This document shows positions 14,914 through 20,811 of a stretch of 20,811 bases of DNA, one piece after another (position 1 is the first letter of the stretch; each line of letters starts with the position of its first letter). The notes beneath the pieces were generated by a model that was given only the letters and a program-made list of their open reading frames with translations, had not been told where the DNA came from and did not search any database. Source of the DNA: a virus; the IMG/VR virus record IMGVR_UViG_3300027985_000131, positions 1 through 20,811 of that record. One strand, given 5' to 3'. Position numbers and translations under genes: made by a program.

Positions 14914-17900
14914 TCTGCAACGCCTGTTTAACTACGTCGGAATTTCGACGAATTGTATTTACAAAAACTTGTTCGCCTTCCGGCGTAGACAAGTAATCGC
15001 CGACCATTGCCGGGTCAAGAACGGTAATCATGCGAACGTTGGTTGTGTTGCCCACATTACCGCCGTTTTCGCCAGATACAGGCGCGGAACCTTGCGGGGC
15101 GGCCTGCGTCCCGTTGTTGCTGTTCTGCGATACTTGGGCAGCGCCAGACCGTAGGGCTTCAAGGTTCGCAACGCCTACGCGCGCCGTCGTTGCGGCGTCC
15201 ATTACGAATTCTTGACCGTGAACAACGCCCGCAACTTCGTTAACGCCTATCGAACCAGTGTAGCCGCCTTCGCGGAACCCGGTTTGTTGCGACCGGATTT
15301 GCGCAACGTTCGCCATGCCTGCCGCAATTGCAGCCGCAGCCGCAGCCGCGCCCAATACAGGGCCGACGTAAGGAATCGACGCCATAGCGGCATAAGCGCC
15401 GGTCGCGCTTTGGTACGTGTTAATTACGGCGTTCGTAATTGCGGCGGCTTTGCCAATTGCGGCAAGCTTTCTGTTATTCGACGATTGCAAACCTTCAAGC
15501 GAACTAAAGAACGTTTTTGCGGTCGATAGCTGCGCGTTTTGCTGCGCGTTCCAAATTTGCATTTTGGCCGCTGCGGCGGTTTGTTCGCTAATTAAATCTT
15601 GCTGCCGCAATGCGTCGATTTGTTCGTAAGCTTGGCCCAATTGGTCTACTTGCGCTTGTATCATTTCGGGCGAACCGGCCAGATATTGCCCGGCTTCGGT
15701 GCCGCCTATAGCGGTTAGCGCGTCCGAACGGGTAAAGCCCGAATCGGGGTTTTTAAGTAGGTTGTTAATCGCCGTAAGTTGGTCGATATACGCTTGGCGC
15801 TTACCTACGCTGTTGTCTAACAACGTTGCTTCTTGCTGCGATACTGCGTTTACTTGCTGTAACAACGTTAAGCGTTCGCGAAGCTGCGTCAATTCTTGTT
15901 CGTTAAGCACAATGCCTTTCGAAAGCAAGTCGTTTTGAACTTGCATAATTTGTTGTTCTACTTCGCGTTGTTTCGGAAGCATGGTCAACAATTCGAATTG
16001 TTGTTGTAAATCTTTGTTATATTGGCGCAACGGGTCTTGCGCATTTGCAAAAGCTTCGTTCGCCATAGTTACAGCGCGGGCGTAATGTTCTTGCGAAATC
16101 GCGCCCATATCTAACAACTTTTGCGCAGCTTCAAGGCTTGCGTTATAGGTACGCTGCGGCCCTACTGCGTCTTCGTAAATGCGGTCGAATTCCTGTTGAA
16201 CGATTGCCGCTTGCTGGATAGTCGCGATTTTTTCTTTAAGTGCGTCGGCTTCTTGCTTTGTGAGTGTAATTTTTTTACCCAACAACTGTTCTTCGATTTG
16301 GTCGAATTTCTGTTGGGCTTCGCGCGCAGGTTGAAGCATTCCAATTCGCGCCAATTCGTTGTCAAGCTGCGCGTTTACTTTCGCAAGTGCTGCGGCGCGG
16401 CTTTCGGCAGTTTTAGCGGTCTTGTCTGCGTTGGCTTCTTCTAGTGACTTTTGCACGCGCGAACGTGCGGCTTGTTCCGTGTTTTTCATCCAATCGGCAA
16501 TAAATTTCGAAGTAGCCGCTTTGTTGTTTTCCAAGTTGGTAACGTAGCTATCTACGAAAATATCCGAAAGTTCTTTACCGGAAGCGTCGGCAAATTCAGT
16601 CGGCAAACGGTCGAACGTAACTTTTTCGAACGGGTCGATTTGAACCGTCGAAATCTTGTTAAGTCCGGCAATGATTAAGTTTACTGCGTCAATCGCAGCA
16701 TTTGCCATGCCTTCGAAGTAGCCAATAACGACGTTCGTTACTTCGGCCATAATCTTTTTAACAGGCGAAGGAATCCGGGCGAATACTTCCGAAATTACGT
16801 CGCCGGTTGCTTGGATAAGCGCGACAATAGATTGCACCGAAAGCGCGATATAGCCAAGAATATTTTTAAACGTCTTCTTCGTAGATTCCCAAAGACCGCC
16901 GAACAAATCGCCCGCGCCTGTTCTTTCGTCAATGGTTGCCCACAATCCCTTCATTGTGTCGGTGAACGTTACCGTATCAAGGTCTAATTGTTTGATTTGC
17001 TTTTGAGTCGCGCCCAACGATTCGGCATACTTCTTCAAGTCTGCGCTTTTGTTTACTTCCGACTGAAACAACTTAAACGCGCCGACGGCTACGCCAAGCG
17101 CGGCCACAAGCGGAAGAAATGGGAGCAACAGCGCGCCGACAGCTTTTGCCATTGCGCCAAGACCTACGCCAGCTTGCGCGGCAATACCGCCAATTTGTGC
17201 GCCCTGTTGGATAAATACGGTAAGCGGGTTTTGCCCGGACGCCAGCGAAACGCCAATGTCTTGTATTTGGAAACCCAAGTTAACCAAATGATGCCGGGCA
17301 AGCTGCGAACCTTTGGCAGTTTTTACAAGTCCGTTATTAAGTGCGTTTTGGCCGATTCGCGCGGCTTCCATTTGTTCGGTACTGCGATTAACCGCGTCGG
17401 TATACGTTTTAACGTCAATCGCCCCGGCCTTGTAAAGCTTCAATGCCTGTTGAACGGCGGCATTGTGGGCTTGCTGCGCGTCGTACAGCGGGTAAAGCGA
17501 CCGTTTCAGGGCTTCGGCTTCGCGGGCCATCTTGTCGCCAGCCTGCGCGGCCTTTTCCTGCGCCTGTTGCAGCCGTAGGGCCGCAATGGCTGCCCGGTCT
17601 TCCGCTGCCGCCGCTTGGGCCGTTGCCGTGGCCGTACGGGCCTGTTCTGTCGCTAGGCGCTGCGCAGCCGTGGCCGTTTGCTGTTGGGCCGTGGCGGTGC
17701 GCGCCGTGGCCGTGGCTAGGGCTTCTTGGGCGGTAGTCGCGCGGGTCTGCGCTGCGGCGGCTTGCGCTGCGGCTGTCGCGGTGCGTTGCTGTTCGGTTGC
17801 CAGACGTTGCGAAGCAAGCGCCGTGTTGTTGATAGCGCGAGTCGCTGCGGTTGCATTTTGAAGAATTACGTTAAGATTACCGGCGTTAAGTTGCGCTAAT

Positions 17901-18022
17901 TGATTTTGCAGGTTCTTGACTGCGCCGTCGGCTGTTCGCGCTTCGGTCGCAATGGTTCGAAGCTTGGTCGAAATAGACGGCGAAACCTTGTCTTCTACCT
18001 TAATTTCGATATTTTCGGCCAT
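14906..18022 (-). CDS. Tape measure protein
   Basis: 1038 residues, the second longest gene here and downstream of the frameshifted chaperone, as tape measures are. Residues ~30-170 are an Ala/Thr/Gln-rich helix with an internal duplication. Hydrophobic segments lie at about 289-318 (GALLLPFLPLVAALGVAVGA) and 390-410, and again near 425-455. Long Gln-rich coiled-coil stretches fill the middle. The C-terminus has the tape-measure pattern GFREGGYTGSIG, then GQEFVMDAATT. It sets tail length and is ejected into the cell at infection. At about 0.15 nm per residue it predicts a tail of roughly 150 nm, so a long flexible tail. AAGGAA precedes the ATG. It probably binds the chaperones encoded just upstream. 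Confidence 0.92.
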   Translation of the reverse strand: MAENIEIKVEDKVSPSISTKLRTIATEARTADGAVKNLQNQLAQLNAGNLNVILQNATAATRAINNTALASQRLATEQQRTATAAAQAAAAQTRATTAQEALATATARTATAQQQTATAAQRLATEQARTATATAQAAAAEDRAAIAALRLQQAQEKAAQAGDKMAREAEALKRSLYPLYDAQQAHNAAVQQALKLYKAGAIDVKTYTDAVNRSTEQMEAARIGQNALNNGLVKTAKGSQLARHHLVNLGFQIQDIGVSLASGQNPLTVFIQQGAQIGGIAAQAGVGLGAMAKAVGALLLPFLPLVAALGVAVGAFKLFQSEVNKSADLKKYAESLGATQKQIKQLDLDTVTFTDTMKGLWATIDERTGAGDLFGGLWESTKKTFKNILGYIALSVQSIVALIQATGDVISEVFARIPSPVKKIMAEVTNVVIGYFEGMANAAIDAVNLIIAGLNKISTVQIDPFEKVTFDRLPTEFADASGKELSDIFVDSYVTNLENNKAATSKFIADWMKNTEQAARSRVQKSLEEANADKTAKTAESRAAALAKVNAQLDNELARIGMLQPAREAQQKFDQIEEQLLGKKITLTKQEADALKEKIATIQQAAIVQQEFDRIYEDAVGPQRTYNASLEAAQKLLDMGAISQEHYARAVTMANEAFANAQDPLRQYNKDLQQQFELLTMLPKQREVEQQIMQVQNDLLSKGIVLNEQELTQLRERLTLLQQVNAVSQQEATLLDNSVGKRQAYIDQLTAINNLLKNPDSGFTRSDALTAIGGTEAGQYLAGSPEMIQAQVDQLGQAYEQIDALRQQDLISEQTAAAAKMQIWNAQQNAQLSTAKTFFSSLEGLQSSNNRKLAAIGKAAAITNAVINTYQSATGAYAAMASIPYVGPVLGAAAAAAAIAAGMANVAQIRSQQTGFREGGYTGSIGVNEVAGVVHGQEFVMDAATTARVGVANLEALRSGAAQVSQNSNNGTQAAPQGSAPVSGENGGNVGNTTNVRMITVLDPAMVGDYLSTPEGEQVFVNTIRRNSDVVKQALQNG
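17594..17809 (-). repeat. Internal direct duplication in the tape measure gene
   Basis: Residues 72-94 and 121-143 of the tape measure share the pattern QRLATEQ-x-RTATA-x-AQAAAA, offset by 49 residues (147 bases). The copies lie at about 17741-17809 and 17594-17662. The DNA copies have diverged more than the protein. This suggests an old unit duplication in the N-terminal helix that lengthened the ruler. Confidence 0.6.
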
Positions 18023-18028
18023 TGCTTT

Positions 18029-18463
18029 TTATTCCTTAATCTTAAACTTCGACAGCATTTTGCGGCCAATTAATACGGCACGTTCAACGAAGCCCGCCGG
18101 GGCTTGTGCCGAATATCCGTCGTTAAGCCGCTTTATATACGGAAGGTTGTTCGTAATATAAATCGCCTGCCCCGGTTTCTTGTTCTTTAAAACGGTTTTG
18201 GCGTTCGCTATAGTTTCGGCGGCACTTGCGCGATACGTTGAACCTTGGGAACCGGGAAAGTGCGGCGCAATGGTTGACGCGGCGGGGCCGTCTAGTGTAA
18301 CTTGCCAGTTCGACAAGGCTTGCGACGTGTCTACGGGCGTTTTGTAAGCAAGGTCGCCCACAATAGCCAAGGCGGTATCGACGGCAGTTTGGGAAGCCGC
18401 TTCGTCGATTGCTTTTGCTTTCGCTTCCAGCGTTTCCGCCAAAGCTAGAAGGTCTTTCGCCAT
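18029..18463 (-). CDS. HK97 gp10-like / minor tail protein Z-like protein
   Basis: A 144-residue protein with an N-terminal Ala-rich helix, the motif KTPVDTSQALSNWQVTL (41-57) and the C-terminal pattern YITNNLPYIKRLNDGYSAQAPAGFVERA. This is characteristic of HK97 gp10 and gpZ-type tail completion or neck proteins. The start overlaps the stop of the chaperone extension (TAATG), and the tape measure gene starts 6 bases after its stop. In many phages this gene lies upstream of the tube protein gene; here it sits between chaperone and tape measure. It could therefore be a paralogue with a tail-assembly role. Family call is good, exact role is inferred. Confidence 0.75.
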   Translation of the reverse strand: MAKDLLALAETLEAKAKAIDEAASQTAVDTALAIVGDLAYKTPVDTSQALSNWQVTLDGPAASTIAPHFPGSQGSTYRASAAETIANAKTVLKNKKPGQAIYITNNLPYIKRLNDGYSAQAPAGFVERAVLIGRKMLSKFKIKE

Positions 18464-18801
18464 TATTTCGCCGCCGCCTTTCGCTTCGCTTCCAGTCGTT
18501 TTAAATGTTCCGAATCTAAACGACGAACGAAAAAATACAAATCTTCGGTTTGTTCTTCGTCAAATTCGAAAGCTCTTGCGTATGTTGCAATACTTGTCCA
18601 AGGTATCGCGGTTAATCCGTTGCCGTGCGAACGTTCGGAATCCAAATCGAAGAACGCTTGCAAAAACAGTTGTAAGCCCGGTTCAAGTTCTGGCGCGTTG
18701 GCTATGCGGTCGGGCAATGGTTGCCCGGCCCGCATAGCCTGTTTTGCTATCGCCTGTTCGTGCGGGCCTAATTCGAACAGGTAAACCAGAACTTCGGTTA
18801 G
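18463..18801 (-). CDS. Tail assembly chaperone frameshift extension (gpT-like part of gpGT)
   Basis: This frame is open from the slip site of the upstream chaperone gene to 18463 and encodes 112 residues when entered by -1 frameshift. The joined product has 253 residues. The join reads LTEVLVYLFELGPHEQAIAK, then the stretch starting MRAGQPLPD, whose Met (18735) also looks like a start but has no ribosome binding site. The C-terminal part is acidic then basic (FEFDEEQTEDLYFFVRR; LKRLEAKRKAAAK). As in lambda gpGT, the extension would bind the tape measure or tube protein during assembly, while the short form is made in excess. Length, position before the tape measure and the slippery site together make this secure. 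Confidence 0.85.
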   Translation of the reverse strand, partial: LTEVLVYLFELGPHEQAIAKQAMRAGQPLPDRIANAPELEPGLQLFLQAFFDLDSERSHGNGLTAIPWTSIATYARAFEFDEEQTEDLYFFVRRLDSEHLKRLEAKRKAAAK

Positions 18802-19223
18802 TTTTTTGCTTCGGCTTCCAACGAAGTATCGCGGAAGTTCGAAGAAATCTTGGCTTCTTCTTGCAGACGGTCGTAAACGTCCGGCAGTTCTTCAAGAAGC
18901 GCCTTTGCAGAATCCCGACTAAACGGAATTTCGTTGCCTTCTTCGTCCTGTACGTTGCGCCAGCCTTTAAGGACGGTATCTACGAACACGCCCATAAAAA
19001 GACCTTCGGCAACGTCGTTTTTCATCGTACCAAGTTCGACTTGGCGACGGTAAGGACGGGTCGCAGCTTCCAGCGCCTTGGAATAAGCCTTGTTCGACTT
19101 ACCCATACGGGAAACGATGAAAACAGGAATCGAACCGTCTTCGTTCTGCGCTTCGGGGAATTCGATTTCGACGCCTTCGTTTTCTTTGGTCGAATTCGTT
19201 TTGAATTGCTTATGCAGTCCCAT
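18798..19223 (-). CDS. Tail assembly chaperone, short form (gpG-like)
   Basis: A 141-residue acidic protein (EIEFPEAQNEDG, ALLEELPDVYDRLQEEAK) with the small helical look of siphovirus tail chaperones. It stands between the tube protein and tape measure genes, where lambda G lies. The block VFIVSRMGKSNKAYSKALEAATRPYRRQ is a typical feature of this chaperone type. It ends EAKN-stop on the slip site A AAA AAC, so part of the ribosomes continue into the extension. A GGAG 8 bases upstream of the ATG fixes the start and holds one of the rare GAGs. A terminator hairpin just upstream likely reduces its level relative to the tube protein. Confidence 0.88.
   Translation of the reverse strand: MGLHKQFKTNSTKENEGVEIEFPEAQNEDGSIPVFIVSRMGKSNKAYSKALEAATRPYRRQVELGTMKNDVAEGLFMGVFVDTVLKGWRNVQDEEGNEIPFSRDSAKALLEELPDVYDRLQEEAKISSNFRDTSLEAEAKN
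18801..18807 (-). promoter_or_regulatory. Programmed -1 ribosomal frameshift site A AAA AAC
   Basis: On the minus strand the chaperone frame ends GCA AAA AAC TAA. The heptamer A AAA AAC is a canonical X XXY YYZ slip site, in frame, placed directly before the TAA stop. Slipping by -1 makes CTA the next codon and opens a 112-codon extension to 18463. Tail chaperone genes of siphoviruses use this mechanism to set the ratio of short and long forms. Confidence 0.9.
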
Positions 19224-19231
19224 TGTTTTAA

Positions 19232-19235
19232 CTCC
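19232..19235 (-). promoter_or_regulatory. GGAG ribosome binding site of the tail chaperone gene
   Basis: Minus-strand GGAG, 8 bases before the chaperone ATG, identical in core and spacing to the site before the DUF2793 gene. It is one of only 12 GAG/CTC trinucleotides in the window, so it seems to be kept for translation. Confidence 0.7.
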
Positions 19236-19240
19236 GATTA

Positions 19241-19273
19241 AATGAAGAAAGGGCCGGGAAGTTCCGGCCCTTC
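19241..19273 (-). terminator. Rho-independent terminator between tube protein and chaperone genes
   Basis: A perfect 9-bp stem (plus-strand aagggccgg at 19249-19257 and ccggccctt at 19264-19272) with a 6-nt loop. Read on the minus strand it is followed by TTTCTTCATTT, a moderate U-rich tract. It lies 14 bases after the tube protein stop and before the chaperone gene. It probably allows partial read-through, giving much tube protein and less chaperone. Confidence 0.75.
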
Positions 19274-19286
19274 AATCATAGCCCAA

Positions 19287-20811
19287 TTAGTCGGGCATTG
19301 CTACAGTTGGAAGATATGCGAACACTTCGTAAAGCATCGTATAGCCGTTTTCGTTTTCCGCGCCCGCCGGTTCAAGCGGAACAGTAATTGGCGCGTCTTT
19401 TTCGACGTTAAGACGACCGCCGCCCAAGCCAAGCAACGGAATATCGAAGATAAAACCGGCGTTTTTCGAAGCGCCGATAATTGACATACCAACGTCGGCA
19501 TTCGCGCGAACAGCCTTAACGGCTGCAACAGTCGTAAAGTAAGCGGTAATCGAACCGCCGACTTCGAAGTTACCCGCCGTTGTGTCGAATGCGCCAAGAA
19601 TGCCGACGGCTTTATTTGGCGAAACGTTGTTGTTAATCGAAATATTCGCTTCGGACACGTAGCCGAACAGGGCCGCAGGGTTCGAAGCTGCCGGGTCGTG
19701 AACCGCCATCTTGATTCGGTAAATGTCCGACGAAGTATTGTAGGCATCTTCGCCCGGCGCACTTACGCGGGTTCCCGTCTTAATTTCGTCGTCAACTTCG
19801 CCGCTGCGATAAGTGTTATCGCAAGCGATAAACGCAAGGTCGGCGTTAAGCTTGTCGGCCTGCGGAACGTTCAACGTAAATTCGTTCGCTACCGCACCTT
19901 CCAAATATTCCGCTTGCGTCGAAGTATCGCCTTCGCCCAACTGCCGTTCGATATTGTACGAACGACGTTTGATAAGCGCCGGGGTCTTTTCGTTCTTGAT
20001 AACGGTTCCGACGAAAATTCGAATCGTCTTACCGGCCCCGCTTTCGTTCGCCCCGGCGTAGGTCGTATCGTCGAATACGATTGCGTTTGCCGAAACCGAC
20101 TTAATGCGCGCATAGCCCACATTATTAGCGAAGCGATTTGCGGCAAGGTCGCCGCCCAAGAACAGCCATTGACCGGCGAACAGACCGGGAAGGGTCGTAA
20201 AGTCGGTTACGGTCGAAACGATAGAACCAATACCGTCTACGACGGCGTAGTTAATATCATCGGCGGCCAGTTCGAACCCGACAGTCTGGAACTTGGCACC
20301 GGCTGGCGGCGAAGCTTCGTCGGTCAAAGCTTCCACGACTACGACGGTTCCAGCGGTCGAAGACGCAACAGTTTTAAGGCCGTTGTTCGACGCATTGGTA
20401 AAGCCCGACGCGAAGATAAGTTGACCGGCTGCGAACGACGCGCCGCCGCTGGCGACTGCGTAAGTCTTGGTCGCCGAATCGACGGACGAAATCGCGACTT
20501 GCGCCGCGTTAAGTCCGGCAGTTGACGGCAGTTCGCGGGCGTCTGCGAAAAAGAAACCTTGCAGAATACGAACAAGGTTCGACTTCGTAAAGTCCGTGTT
20601 AAAGCCGCCGCTTGCGTCAAGGTCGGTAATTGCGCCTTTCTTGTTCTGGCGCGACGGGTCGATAGGTGCGCGGGCTACGGTCGAAAGGTCGCCGCCGAAG
20701 TCCGAATAGCTGTTGGGTTCCAGACCGTACCAAACGGCCCCGTCGCCGCTGCCGGGCGCGCCGCCGCCGTCGGGAAGTTGCTTCAAGCATTCTTCTTCGG
20801 CGAATGCCAGC
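19287..20811 (-). CDS. Major tail tube protein (5' end cut by window edge)
   Basis: At least 508 residues, open to the window edge. An in-frame TTG at 20786 is not a likely start because the frame continues upstream (LAFAEEEC) without a stop. The N-terminal block APIDPSRQNKKGAITDLDA, then GFNTDFTKSNLVRILQGFFFAD, is the pattern of phage tail tube proteins of the Phage_tube_2 kind. The middle and end are beta-rich and Ala/Gly/Val-rich (LGAFDTTAGNFEVGGSITAYF; PITVPLEPAGAENENGYTMLYEVFAYLP). It polymerises into the tail tube around the tape measure. It is larger than the minimal tube fold (~200-250 residues), so residues ~85-270 may carry an extra beta-domain exposed on the tail. A terminator follows the gene. 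Confidence 0.85.
   Translation of the reverse strand, partial: LAFAEEECLKQLPDGGGAPGSGDGAVWYGLEPNSYSDFGGDLSTVARAPIDPSRQNKKGAITDLDASGGFNTDFTKSNLVRILQGFFFADARELPSTAGLNAAQVAISSVDSATKTYAVASGGASFAAGQLIFASGFTNASNNGLKTVASSTAGTVVVVEALTDEASPPAGAKFQTVGFELAADDINYAVVDGIGSIVSTVTDFTTLPGLFAGQWLFLGGDLAANRFANNVGYARIKSVSANAIVFDDTTYAGANESGAGKTIRIFVGTVIKNEKTPALIKRRSYNIERQLGEGDTSTQAEYLEGAVANEFTLNVPQADKLNADLAFIACDNTYRSGEVDDEIKTGTRVSAPGEDAYNTSSDIYRIKMAVHDPAASNPAALFGYVSEANISINNNVSPNKAVGILGAFDTTAGNFEVGGSITAYFTTVAAVKAVRANADVGMSIIGASKNAGFIFDIPLLGLGGGRLNVEKDAPITVPLEPAGAENENGYTMLYEVFAYLPTVAMPD

Noticed and set aside
18683-18895. Minus-strand 70-residue ORF beside the chaperone
   Set aside because: It lies in the third frame across the frameshift region, with no homology-like pattern; the -1 extension explains the region.
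20784-20786. TTG as start of the tail tube gene
   Set aside because: The frame stays open upstream to the window edge, so the real start is outside.
1-20811. Reassignment of the GAG codon as the cause of GAG loss
   Set aside because: CTC and out-of-frame GAG are equally rare, so the effect is at DNA level and not in decoding.

Overview
The window is part of a tailed double-stranded DNA phage of siphovirus type. It is tightly packed: genes abut or overlap by 4-11 bases almost everywhere, no gap between genes exceeds about 70 bases, and there is no rRNA, tRNA, CRISPR array, insertion sequence or integrase. The tail module (BR0599/lambda gpL-like protein, J-like hub protein, frameshifted tail chaperone) and the replication genes (Sak4-like ATPase, DUF669, DUF3268, family B polymerase) suggest a phage of a Gram-negative bacterium, probably a proteobacterium. 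The exact host cannot be read from the sequence.

Layout. Bases 1-7974, plus strand, are a replication/recombination module: Sak4-like RecA-fold ATPase, DUF669 ssDNA-binding-like protein with a W/G/Q-rich tail, a rho-independent terminator, DUF3268 zinc-finger protein, Cas4-like PD-(D/E)XK nuclease with Cys clusters, SF2 helicase with a zinc ribbon, a beta-sliding-clamp-like protein that ends in an SSB-type acidic tip, and a family B DNA polymerase whose exonuclease domain is broken into two reading frames. Bases 7971-20811, minus strand, are the tail module. Read in transcription order (right to left) it holds: tail tube protein (cut by the window edge), terminator, tail assembly chaperone with a -1 frameshift extension (A AAA AAC directly before the stop), HK97-gp10-like protein, tape measure, distal tail (gpM-position) protein, BR0599/gpL-like Fe-S-type tip protein, two small proteins, a 1359-residue J-like hub/receptor-binding protein with an inserted jelly-roll-like domain and two LamG-like domains, and a DUF2793 protein. 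The two modules converge with a 4-base overlap.

How the genes work together. ATPase, ssDNA-binding protein and nuclease form a likely recombination set; helicase, clamp and polymerase form a likely replisome. The polymerase ends in a motif like the beta-clamp-binding peptide, which supports the clamp call, and the clamp ends in DDIPF as bacterial SSB does.

The strongest unexplained signal is compositional. By reading every line I find only 12 occurrences of the trinucleotide GAG/CTC on both strands of 20.8 kb (about 650 expected for random sequence) and a single GATC (about 81 expected). Of several hundred Glu codons, one is GAG. Two of the 12 surviving GAGs are Shine-Dalgarno cores. This points to strong DNA-level selection or a mutational process acting on a three-base asymmetric motif.
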